The translations under genes and the position numbers were made by a program. A stretch of DNA of 64,000 nt from Trichoplax sp. H2 (taxonomy: Eukaryota > Placozoa > Uniplacotomia > Trichoplacea): positions 1 to 64,000 of the forward strand of contig NOWV01000014.1 in NCBI GenBank assembly GCA_003344405.1, in the 5' to 3' direction. Positions 38,499 to 49,450 of this stretch are shown one piece after another. The notes under the pieces are model-generated. The model was not told the DNA's origin, made no database searches, and saw only the letters and a program-made list of their open reading frames with translations. The stretch's first letter is position 1; every line of letters starts with the position of its first letter.

Positions 38499-40149
38499 AG
38501 CTAATCATTGCTTGATATCCAATTTACTTCTTACAAAAAAATTTTGACTGAGAGATTAAATTCAATTACAACCTTCAAGAAACCTTCTTAACATCTGACT
38601 TGGATAAATTTTCCTTATGAATCAGTCAGTTAATTATTGCTGATATTGACTATTAGACACTTACTAAATTGCAACGCTATTGGTAGTAGTACGGTACACC
38701 TATCGCATATTTAGATATTTAGCGTAATCAACTTAACGTAGCATTGCTTCCTATATCGAATGCAATAGACTGCATCAAATATCTGTTTTACTCGTTAGAG
38801 GTCAAAATTATTTAGCATGACAATGTATTGAAAGAAATAGATAAATTCATTACTGATATTGATGTTGACTAATAATGCAACTTCAACAAGTATACTCGTA
38901 TCAAAAAATTTTTACTATAAAAAATGTTGTTAAAATTTGACATGAAATGAAAATTATTATTTATTCCTGATTACTGTGTAACTAGTTCTGTTATTATTAC
39001 GACAAAGTGTCGACCATTATGATTCAAAAATTTTTATCTATCGTTTATTACCTAAATTAATTCCGCTATCATGTTTGTTTTTAATATCAGATATAATACA
39101 AGTTTATTACTAGTCGCTATCTTAAAATCTACTTTTACGCCTAACAAAGATCTATTGCAATAATGATTGTTGATTCATGCTAATTGCGTATCAGGCTTAA
39201 CCTTTTGTTACTGTGGAAAGAAAAAGCTTAATTTATTTCACTTACATTACTTATCAAAATTTTACATATCCTGTAAACATACAATCTTCCTTTGACCTTG
39301 TTAACATGTGATATAGCCTAAACGCACAACTGAAAGCATAGCTAAACGTCATATAGACCATTAAAAGTTTATATTTAAGTCACTGTGGTAAGCCTATAAT
39401 TGCAGATGGATTGTCATCCCCCACAGCTTCGTTATCTTTATGATAAATATCTATGGTCTAAATTTTACGATAGTATACTGTAATGTCCTTATTCTGATCT
39501 AACAGCACAATTTGAAATTGAATTGTAGTGATTCTTAAGTATTAGCTTAAGCTAGCACTCGTATCTACACGCATATAAATGATCATGAAAGTTTTGTATC
39601 ATGATAAAAAATTACCTTTATATTGTTGTTTAATAAATTGCAGCCTTAAAGAATGAAACAAATCCAGATTTGATTGCGTAATATATGTGAAAAAATTTGC
39701 TTTCGTTGAACTATCTAAACAGATCAATGTTTAGTATATATTATAAGATATCGTAGGAATAATTACAACTACGAATCTTTAAGGAAGGATAAATTTCTTG
39801 ATCTCTGTATCATTCCATGACATGAAATTAAATATTAGCAAAAGTAAGCATTTAATACATTTAAAAGAAATGTATACAAAGCATTTGATACGTATGATTT
39901 GCAACTAAGCTAGATAGAAAGTCTAATTCAATTAACACGACGTATTTGTCATTTTACAAATAAATATACGGGACCTATCATCTCGACAAAATTATGGATA
40001 AGAAATTCTACCTGCCTCTATTCGTGTATTTTAATCTAGATTACCTTCATAATTATGCTAATAACTGTTGTTACCATTATCAATGCTGTAGCAACATTAT
40101 CTATCATGCCAAGATCTTTAAGTTACCGTATGCACCGAAAAAGCTGATA
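38499..40149. other. Intergenic, 3' of the RRM gene
   Basis: AT-rich; no gene, RNA gene or strong repeat seen. The first few hundred bases probably include the 3' UTR of the RRM gene. Confidence 0.45.
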
Positions 40150-40920
40150 TTTCAGGATGCACTTAAGCTTTTGAACCCATGTTACAAATTCCTTCCAAGA
40201 TAGAGACATGAACATTACGTTACAATATAACAATATCTACTAATCTCGAGAGAGTGTGTGCTCGAATATTTACTACTTTCTACAAGTTCAAGAAACATTC
40301 GAACAGTAATATCTTAAAGCTAGAAGGTTCGTCATCAAATCAAATATAAATCCCTTTTCCATCAGATAGATTCCTAAGTAGCTCTCGTAGTCGTGTCTCG
40401 GTAAATTATAGCTATTGCTTGCTGTATGATATAAATAACGATAGAAAGGAGCTAACTAACTGTCATAAACATGCAAACTGATACATATTTGAATGGATTG
40501 CAACGAAACTGACTTATAACGTGCAATTTGATTTTAGTTTGTTAATATTGTTACTTTATTAGCACTGCTGGTAATTATTTCTTCGAATTCGCTTTATTTC
40601 CTCTTTTCTTTCTTAATCATTTCAATACTTAGGGTTCATAAATGGTCGAAAATTATACCATGCCCATACTGTAGTTTAAGACTACAAAAGATTTTCACTA
40701 TTGCGACCGTTATACGGTATTTGAAATTAATTCTAGATACCACACGCTTATATTTTTAAAGAAAAAAATAGCATATTCCAGTAACCATTAATGTCAATCC
40801 CATTATCATTTATGAGTTTGTATACTGTACGTCTGTACCTTAATGCTATGACCATATGATCGTAAGATCTTAATAAAACATTAAATTAATCAGATCTATA
40901 TTGGAAACTCTTGTCTTAAT
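40150..40920. repeat. Haplotype copy A1 (duplicated at 41321-42106)
   Basis: Nearly identical to 41321-42106, with scattered single-base differences, an ~8-bp indel near 40829 and an extra ~22 bp in the other copy near 41892-41914. The second copy begins immediately after an N gap, so this looks like two alleles placed in series by the assembler, not a genomic duplication. Confidence 0.8.
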
Positions 40921-41300
40921 CCCAACCATCCACCCTTGAAATGAGCAGCGCGGGGGTATTTATACTACTGTTAAATGACTCTGATTATGGGTTCATTTTA
41001 ATAGGTCAGTATAAGATTCTTACAGTACTTTTAACCTAAAGATTTCTTCATGTAAAACGAATAGCTCTAAGGTAGTAAGTTCTGCAGAGTACTGATTATT
41101 AAAATAGTATTCGCTATATCGCTAAGGGTGGCCACTGGGCCTTTAAATTTTGATTTCATGTAATATTCTGATGAAAATTGAATAAACATAGAATCTTTAT
41201 AGAGTTTTCTACACAGCCATTTTGATTGTTACATTTTCTTATAACGGTTGTTATCGACAGAGCAAGCTTTGCTTGCATACGACAGCGATCCTTAGACACA
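40921..41300. other. Segment missing from the alternative allele, ending at a gap
   Basis: Sequence after the A1 copy that has no counterpart in the second allele (41321-42382), where the flanks join directly. No ORF of note; the ORF across the gap is an artefact. It ends at the N run. Confidence 0.6.
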
Positions 41301-41320
41301 NNNNNNNNNNNNNNNNNNNN
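41301..41320. other. Assembly gap (20 N)
   Basis: Run of 20 N. The uniform length of all four gaps suggests a placeholder, not a measured distance. Confidence 1.
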
Positions 41321-42382
41321 TTTCAGGATGCACTTAAGCTTTTGAACCCATGTTACAAATTCCTTCCAAGATAGAGACATGAACATTACGTTACAATATA
41401 ACAATATCTACTAATCTCGAGAGAGTGTGTGCTCGAATATTTACTACTTTCTACAAGTTCAAGAAACATTCGAACAGTAATATCTTAAAACTAGAAGGTT
41501 CGTCATCAAATCAAATATAAATCCCTTTTCCATCAGGCAGATTCCTAAGTAGCTCTCATAATCGTGTCTCGGTAAATTATAGCTATTGCTTGCTGTATGA
41601 TATAAATAACGATAGAAAGGGGCTAACTAACTGTCATACACATGCAAACTGGTACTTATTTGAATGGATTGCAACGAAACTGATTTATAACGTGCAATTT
41701 GATTTTAGTTTGTTAATATTGTTACTTTATTAGCACTGCTGGTAATTATTTCTTCGAATTCGCTTTATTTCCTCTTTTCTTTCTTAATCATTTCAATACT
41801 TAGGGTTCATAAATGGTCGAAAATTATACCATGCCCATACTGTAGTTTAAGACTACAAAAGATTTTCACTATTGCGACCGTTATACGGTATTTTACTAAT
41901 TTAGCAATAGGTATTTGAAATTAATTCTAGATACCACACACTTATATTTTTAAAGAAAAAAATAGCATATTCCAGTAACCATTAATGTCAATCCCATTAT
42001 CATTTATGAGTTTGTATACTGTACCTTAGTGTTATGACCATATGATCGTAAGATCTTAATAAAACATTAAATTAATCAGATCTATATTGGAAACTCTTGT
42101 CTTAATGTTTATAATTCATAGGCATTTGATTCATTTTTACGATACAGTGTAGCCTTATAAAGATTTCTTAACACAAAAATTTCGTCCGTCATTTAACTGT
42201 AAACCTTAAGAGTTCGTTCTTACATATTTATAGGTGTAAAATATAATTAGCGAAAAGCACCGAGGGGAATGTCATCAATCGTAGCATAAATATAATTTTG
42301 ACTAAGTAATTCTTGCTGTTGATAAACTTAGTTAATGCAAATCCAGAAAGAGTATACTTAAATTATTTTAATGAAAATAAAT
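41321..42382. repeat. Alternative-allele contig joining copies A1 and A2
   Basis: Positions 41321-42106 copy 40150-40920 and 42106-42382 copy 42972-43248. In this contig the two blocks are directly adjacent, so it represents an allele lacking whatever lies between 40921 and 42971. Confidence 0.8.
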
Positions 42383-42402
42383 NNNNNNNNNNNNNNNNNN
42401 NN
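42383..42402. other. Assembly gap (20 N)
   Basis: Run of 20 N after the alternative-allele contig. Confidence 1.
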
Positions 42403-42566
42403 GTATAAGTGATTGATACACATCAGTAGGTACTATCAGTTCTATTGCTCTCTTGCAATTCGTAGTGTTATCCTACTGTAGTTCCCCTGTCCTGATTACT
42501 TTTGATTGCTATACTGTATATAGTAACCATCATTATTCGGTAAACATACTAATACGAAAGTTACTT
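42403..42566. other. Orphan 164-bp contig between gaps
   Basis: Isolated sequence flanked by N runs, with no visible match elsewhere in the window. Its placement is uncertain. Confidence 0.6.
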
Positions 42567-42586
42567 NNNNNNNNNNNNNNNNNNNN
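42567..42586. other. Assembly gap (20 N)
   Basis: Run of 20 N directly beside an LTR fragment; a repeat-induced assembly break is likely. Confidence 1.
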
Positions 42587-42674
42587 TGTAAGTAACTAGT
42601 TGTAATATAATATCACTATACTATATTAACCAAATTTAGATAGCTATTTCTTCACGGTAGTTCGTACCGTGACA
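42587..42674 (-). mobile_element. Partial LTR (LTR1 family) at a contig edge
   Basis: The reverse complement of this 88-bp block matches the first 88 bases of LTR1 (positions 21-108) almost base for base, starting TGTCACGGTACGAACTACCG. It is cut by the N gap on its left. The flank right of its terminal TGACA is not purine-rich, so this is probably the outer end of the element's 5' LTR (minus orientation), with the rest lost in the gap. Full element or solo LTR cannot be decided. Confidence 0.85.
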
Positions 42675-42971
42675 CAGGATAATGTCAGTTAGTCAGCGAT
42701 CTGATAGGCGAAAGCGAAGTAAACAACGTGGAAATGTACAGTATGAATGAGTGGGTAAAAGTGTTCCACATAGCTAAAAATGGAGAGTTACTGTAAGATT
42801 AGAGAAATGCGGTATGTACAGTATATCAGTATATGTCATACACTCTACTACTACATAGTACACGGTATAAAGTTACTGAACCTCTGACAGGTCTACGACA
42901 AATGGTAATACTATCTGTTAAATGAGCACATTATCGTAAACCGTCAGCAAAGTGACGGGAGTTTGCACTAG
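42675..42971. other. Allele-specific segment right of the LTR fragment
   Basis: Not present in the alternative-allele contig. It has several GTACAG/ACAGTA words near 42735-42830; no ORF or domain seen. Confidence 0.5.
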
Positions 42972-43248
42972 TGTTTATAATTCATAGGCATTTGATTCAT
43001 TTCTACGATACAGTATAGCCTTATAAAGATTTCTTAACACAAAAATTTCGTCCGTCATTTAACTGTAAACCTTAAGAGTTCGTTCTTACACATTTATAGG
43101 TGTAAAATATAATTAGCGAAAAGCACCGAGGGGAATGTCATCAATCGTAGCATAAATATAATTTTGACTAAGTAATTCTTGCTGTTGATAAACTTAGTTA
43201 ATGCAAATCCAGAAAGAGTATACTTAAATTATTTTAATGAAAATAAAT
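42972..43248. repeat. Haplotype copy A2 (duplicated at 42106-42382)
   Basis: Matches 42106-42382 with only a few substitutions; the earlier copy ends at an N gap. Same interpretation as copy A1: allelic sequence assembled twice. Confidence 0.8.
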
Positions 43249-46055
43249 AACTCTGCGTCATCGTATACTTTAGGACCAGTCATTTATTTACCAAGCATTG
43301 AGGTAATTCAAATACATTAATTGATCTAACTCCGGAAACACACTCAAACGGTAAAAATCACCTACTCCAGCATACGTATAATTTCGATTAAGTTATTCGT
43401 GCAATAGATACAGTACTGTAAATTTTATTCAATACAGAACAGATAAAGTATACGTACTCGTAGGTAACTTTAGATTTGAACAAATGGCTTTATTTCATTA
43501 TCAGCTATAAGGCCTATCATTCAAATTTTCAAGCATTCGGATATTTTTACAAGAGTGTAGCAAGAAGTTCGTTTTAGTATTGAGAAGTAGAGTACGTTTG
43601 CCGCTAAATTTAATGGTTAATTTAGCTCTAATATTTCATGCAATATGGTACTTTCGATCACCAAAAATATATTATTCCTGTCTAACATATAAACTTATTT
43701 ATTTCCGTAATCGCCTACAAACAAAAAGAAGTACATTTTTTTACTGGCTGTAAATATTGAGAAATCTTTGCGTCGCTTATCATTAATAAAATGAAACAAT
43801 TGCAGCAAAATTTAAAATGATGCTTTGAGTTGAATATCCTGCTACTTGGAGTAATACTTTTGAATTATATAGTACAATAGAGTTGCATATTACACTTCCG
43901 TTATTTTCTTTGCTAATAGAAAGTAACTGTATGATTTTCTTAATAATAGAATATGGCGATCTAGACCATAGAAGTATAAAAATGTCTTGACTATTTCTTT
44001 GTTTGTCCTTGTTGATATAAATATCCGTATATTAATATTATCGAAATCAAAAATCTTGGTCGTAAAAATCTTCGATGATATTACTTTCTACTCCGACTGC
44101 TAGCCTTTGCTTGGCTATTAATTCCCGCAATTAAATTGCTAGCTGTGAACTGATACATTATTAATGATTAAATTTTAATTTAGCATGGTACCTAAGGAAT
44201 TTTTACTCTATTATTCACTGGCAACACTCATTCGTATAATATCAAAGTAAGCCTATATCTCCGTTAAATATATTTATATTCTGACCAGACAAAATAGGTT
44301 AAAACTATTAACCTATTGGTTTCATTATCATATCGACGCCAATGCATTCAATGCAACATTCTAATGATATCTTTGTGATTTCATTTCTGATGGTGTTCAT
44401 AAACAATTCAAAATGAAATTTTATAGATTATTAATTTACATTCTACAAATAACTTGAAAATTAGTGCGATTTTTGCAGTCAAAAGACTGAATAAATAGTT
44501 ATTGTCTTCTATACATTAACATGCTATTAAAAAAGAAGCATGCTTTAACGATCGAACCGTATGATGTATTTTAAGAAATCGAATTCACATTTTGGTATTT
44601 ACTTGTCATCCTAAACATCATAAGTGAAACGGAGCTGGCGAAAGTTGCAATCTCTTTATGGATTATAAATTTTTACCTAAATAATGTATCAAGCAAAGGA
44701 TGCAATATTAATTAGGTATTTATGTTTTGCCTTCATTCTCAGCTCAATAACATATTCATTGTCTGTTGGGGATAATTAAGTATTTGATTAATTAAAGGAT
44801 GTTTTCGAGTATTTATTATATTTAACTATCGCTTGTTTATTCTATTCATGATCTTAGGCCAAGAGAAAACAATAGTGTTGACATATGGTATTTCTGAATT
44901 ATTATTATATAAAATGCGCGATTTAAAATAATTCTAGAGTTACAATAGTGGAGGATTTATTCATATACAGTAAATATTTACTGTAAGACGAACACATTAT
45001 ACGATATAGTAATCATTTTTCATTTCGTCATAATCATATTAAAAGTAATTATCAGGTGTATGCGAAACGAAATCGTACTTCTCATCTATGTGATATGTTG
45101 TTTCGATCTTGACATCATATGACATATATTCGGCATCCTGTAAAGACAGATGTACGTAAGTTACGATTTTGTTATAGCATTTAAATAATACCAAACTATA
45201 ACATAATAAATCAAATTTTTATATTTTAAATCGTAAAATTTGATATTCAATCCGGTAAAATTGTATTTCTATACTTTACATTATTATATTTGAATATGCG
45301 AACGTGTGAGCAAGAGGTATAATAAATATATCCTATGAAGATGGATATAATCTATCTTTGGTACCACGTTTGAATTAATATCAAATTCGGATAAATAAGA
45401 GACAACAATGAATGCCTTGTTTTCGTATTTGAAACATCGCTAAATCCAAGTTTTCTTGAGATTTTTTATTCGATATACCATTGTATAATATTGTAACTTG
45501 CAAAATGAATGCATAGTACATTAGAGAAAGATACCTGACAATAAAATTTTATCTCGGCAGCTCATTCTTTTAATGGGTATATTTGCTAATTACTAAATAT
45601 ACTTTTATCTACTTAAATTGGCAATTTAATGTACAAAGGATAGATCAGAAAAATAGTACCACATGTTACAAAATATCTGGTAAATATTTTTGTTACTAAG
45701 GTTCCGAGGAAAACAATATTTTCGAATTAATTTATTTTCTTAGCTGCATACTACATACAGCTTATTTGTCAAATCGATTTTAACCTTAACTACGGCTAAT
45801 TTTTTGTCTATTGCTTACTATCATAACATAGTTGTAAATGTTTTATCTAGTGTGTTGAAGAAAATAAAGAAATTATAATGAACTTTCTTCTTTCAACTAT
45901 GCTATTCCTTATAGGATGTGCTTCATTCCTTTATTATCATTATTATCTTAAAAATATTTACTAAAGTTAACTTACTATACTTTCTGTATATTTATGGTTA
46001 GTATTTTGATCTCAATTTCTTTTAATTCGCATTGATTAAATAGCAGATGATGATC
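43249..46055. other. Gene-poor AT-rich DNA
   Basis: No gene, RNA gene or clear repeat recognised. ORFs here are all under about 60 codons. Confidence 0.45.
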
Positions 46056-47212
46056 TCATTAGGTATCGTCATGTTATTTTATTCCATTTTATTATCCATT
46101 ATAACATAAGCATATAGCCAGAGAATCCTGTATTTCCCATTTACCAACTATATATTATATAGTAGCACAATGACCGATTAATAATGAAAAATAAAAGAAA
46201 GTACGGTAATATATCAGAGAATAAATTAGGTGGACACCGGCATATTCAATAAGAAATAATTATTAAGATGGTAATAACGTATTCTGATAAAGCAATAACG
46301 TCTCACTCATGTATTGTTAAATCTATCCAATAACATTTGTATGGTTGTGTCACGGTACCTTTTTGCCGTGATGAGTTAGAAGTGTTATGGTGTTTGTTAT
46401 TGATGGAAATTGATGTGTTATGATGTTTGTTAGTAAGGTGTTTTGATGATCAACTGTCCTTAGTTATTTTGTATGTATTCGAATAGGAGGATAGACTAGA
46501 TAAATATAAATCTTGATGATGTGCAACCTTTGTGTTAGAGAGTTGTTTATGCTGACACGATTTGTAGTCGTGTTGTAAGATTATTACAGGATAGGAGGTT
46601 ATGGTTGTGAGATCTCCTACGTGAGATTAATGTAAATAGTAAATATCTTAGAAAGTATATAAAGGCTAACTATGATGCCATGTGGACGAGGAGAAAGGCA
46701 TAGAAAAGAATAAACTGTAGTGATAGTTATCTATTCAAAAGCCTACGCTCAACTACTTGTGTAATCGAGTAATCTAGTGACGGTCAAAGAAGTGTAGTCC
46801 CACACCCGAGAAGTTAGTGTTCTAATAGGAAGCGTAGTTCCAGTAGCACTTGTTCAGTGTCGGGATTGTACCGTACTTAGCTAAGTTTTACACGATAAGT
46901 AGAGATCCTGTGTCACAAAAACGTGGTTGTGACAGGTTGGTACTTATAAATAGATTAAACTTGTTTCTAAGAATTTGAAAAGCTAATAGTTTAATAGAAA
47001 TATACAGTAGAACAAGTGCGCTTTAAATATTAAATTTTTTTTCAAGATTACATGAAACCTGTTAAGACGCATAACTGAATTCATTTAATTAAGAAACTAT
47101 ATTCCTGCGATCAGGCATCTTATACTAAATACCTATACTTTGCTGCTGTTTATTATACTCATATTATAGTTTATGCTACAACAATTGCAAATAGGTAGAT
47201 TCTGTTATCCTT
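46056..47212. repeat. Haplotype copy B1 carrying an LTR insertion
   Basis: Outside the LTR (46348-46934), the flanks 46056-46347 and 46935-47212 match 47233-47797 nearly perfectly. The copy ends at an N gap and the match restarts right after it, as expected for two alleles laid end to end. Confidence 0.85.
46348..46934 (+). mobile_element. Solo LTR (LTR2), polymorphic insertion
   Basis: The 587-bp element begins TGTCACGGTACC and ends GGTTGTGACA, flanked by a perfect 5-bp duplication GGTTG (46343-46347 and 46935-46939). The second allele in the window shows the empty site with a single GGTTG at 47520-47524. TATATAAA lies at 46656-46663 and AATAAA at 46709-46714, the promoter and poly(A) order of an LTR. 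The ends are palindromic (TCACGG/CCGTGA and TGTCACAA/TTGTGACA). It resembles LTR1 in ends and layout but is longer and diverged inside. No coding region remains. Confidence 0.9.
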
Positions 47213-47232
47213 NNNNNNNNNNNNNNNNNNNN
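47213..47232. other. Assembly gap (20 N)
   Basis: Run of 20 N between the filled and empty LTR2 alleles. Confidence 1.
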
Positions 47233-47797
47233 TCATTAGGTATCGTCATGTTATTTTATTCCATTTTATTATCCATTATAACATAAGCATATAGCCAGAG
47301 AATCCTGTATTTCCCATTTACCAACTATATATTATATAGTAGCACAATGACCGATTAATAATGAAAAATAAAAGAAAGTACGGTAATATATCAGAGAATA
47401 AATTAGGTGGACACCGGCATATTCAATAAGAAATAATTATTAAGATGGCAATAACGTATTCTGATAAAGCAATAACGTCTCACTCATGTATTGTTAAATC
47501 TATCCAATAACATTTGTATGGTTGGTACTTATAAATAGATTAAACTTGTTTCTAAGAATTTGAAAAGCTAATAGTTTAATAGAAATATACAGTAGAACAA
47601 GTGCGCTTTAAATATTAAAATTTTTTTCAAGATTACATGAAACCTGTTAAGACGCATAACTGAATTCATTTAATTAAGAAACTATATTCCTGCGATCAGG
47701 CATCTTATACTAAATACCTATACTTTGCTGCTGTTTATTATACTCATATTATAGTTTATGCTACAACAATTGCAAATAGGTAGATTCTGTTATCCTT
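47233..47797. repeat. Haplotype copy B2 (empty LTR2 site)
   Basis: Matches 46056-47212 minus the LTR and one GGTTG. It gives the pre-insertion sequence and so proves the boundaries of LTR2. Confidence 0.88.
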
Positions 47798-48039
47798 CGA
47801 CAATTTTCATATTCATTGACAATAGTTGATACATTTGACAAAAATATGAAGGTACGGTTTTACCAAGCTCACTATTCAAAACTCCTATGACTATTTTCGA
47901 CATTCGCGTAAATAGTACACTCTTGGATGATTTTAATTGCTTCAAAACAGTTTTAGGATTCTATAATAATAATTTATGGTGCGGCCTTATTTAGGTTTCG
48001 CATGAGCTACTCTCTTGATCATAAAAAATAATAAAATAT

Positions 48040-49450
48040 AAATGATATTCTTCCGTGCTTATTCCATTTAATAATAATAGTTTGTACATTTTAGATGATA
48101 TACATCACATTAATACGATTATTTCCACACTCACTGATCGTTTTATCAATATGTATAGGAAAATCTCAGTGTAACTCTATGAAAAATAGATTATACACTT
48201 TATGACAGTATACAGCACAGCATTATTAAATCTCTCAATTTAATTCTCAGAATGTAACAAAGCAAGTGCAAAAATATTGCAATATCCTTTCTTGGCGATT
48301 AGAGCTCTTCGAAAAGCGGCGTATTGTATGCTAATAGTTTACAGTATAGCATGACTAAACCTTGTAATTCAACACTTTAATTAAAGATTATAATTTCAAA
48401 AAGATAGCTAGTATCCTCCTTTAGCAATTTATTATCTTATAAAAAAGGCGTATGCAACTATTATGATCATTTACAGCAAAATATTATCAATAGTTTACGT
48501 TGTGATTCAGTTATGCGTATTTTGATGATCGAAGTATCGAGAACAAAACAATATCTTATTTTGGCTAATTAAGTTTCATAAAAGTAGCTTAAGTATTCTA
48601 TAATACAAGTTTTGCTATGGACTTTACTGGACTTAATCAATTATAGTTTTAATTCAGCATCCGCGTCATTACAATATCAAACATGCACACAATGTCCTCC
48701 TTCGGTTATTTTCGTTCCACGATACGTGACGCATTCCTTGATGGTATGCAGCATCGTATTTTAGAACTATCAACTCAGCATTTTCCTGACCATATATCAA
48801 ATATGTAAAATATCCTCCCACAGAACAACGTTAGCTCTACAGACAGTTATCCATTTTATTGTCATTTGCAGCACTGTGAATTAAGCCTTTGATTCAGTGC
48901 TCCAGCAGCCATCATATCAAGTATGCAAACAGTATCCTTCTACAGCTACCATAGTTGCATAGAAAATAGTTCATGTTCATTTTGATGATTTACAACAAAA
49001 TATTATTAAAGCTTATATAATTAATTTGTCATTCTTGTGATGATAGTTAAAAATATGTAAACAATATTCTCACTTAACTGCTCAAGTTATAGAAAGCTGA
49101 TTTATTCGTTTTCTGATAATTGCAGTATAACTCTTATAAAGATTAGCCTGCAGTAAAGGCAGCACTTCCATATCATAATATCAAGGGCGTAATCAGACTT
49201 CACTGTGGTCATTTTTAGCTCTGTATAAATTCGTTGTTTGCATATTTTACTGAAAGATTTGTAGTATAAAATTTTTATGAAGGCCTATAAAGATGATTCA
49301 AGTGCTTCAAGCTCCATATGATCGTAGCATGAATATCAAATACTGCACATATGGTACATCACGTATTTCTCCTTGGTCTTGCTGCTGCATAGAATTATTT
49401 TATATTTTTAATAAATTGCAGAATGCACTTTAAGGTAAATTTCAACGTAA
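48040..49450. repeat. Highly degenerate tandem array, ~118-141-bp unit, about 9-10 copies
   Basis: A loose motif recurs: AATATCCTCCTT, then roughly TAGCTC, TTGATGATTTGCAGCA, ATATTATTAAA, TTCAGCA and ATATCAAnTATGCAAACA. Anchor positions are near 48160, 48281, 48410, 48550, 48691, 48809, 48931, 49063, 49191 and 49363; most steps are 118-141 bp, the last about 172. Units are strongly diverged, with indels. No unit-long ORF is conserved. Confidence 0.6.

Noticed and set aside
41156-41404. 82-codon minus-strand ORF
   Set aside because: Runs across an N gap between two unrelated contigs; an artefact.
40150-42106. True tandem segmental duplication
   Set aside because: The second copy starts exactly at an N gap and its order relative to other blocks fits an alternative allele better.
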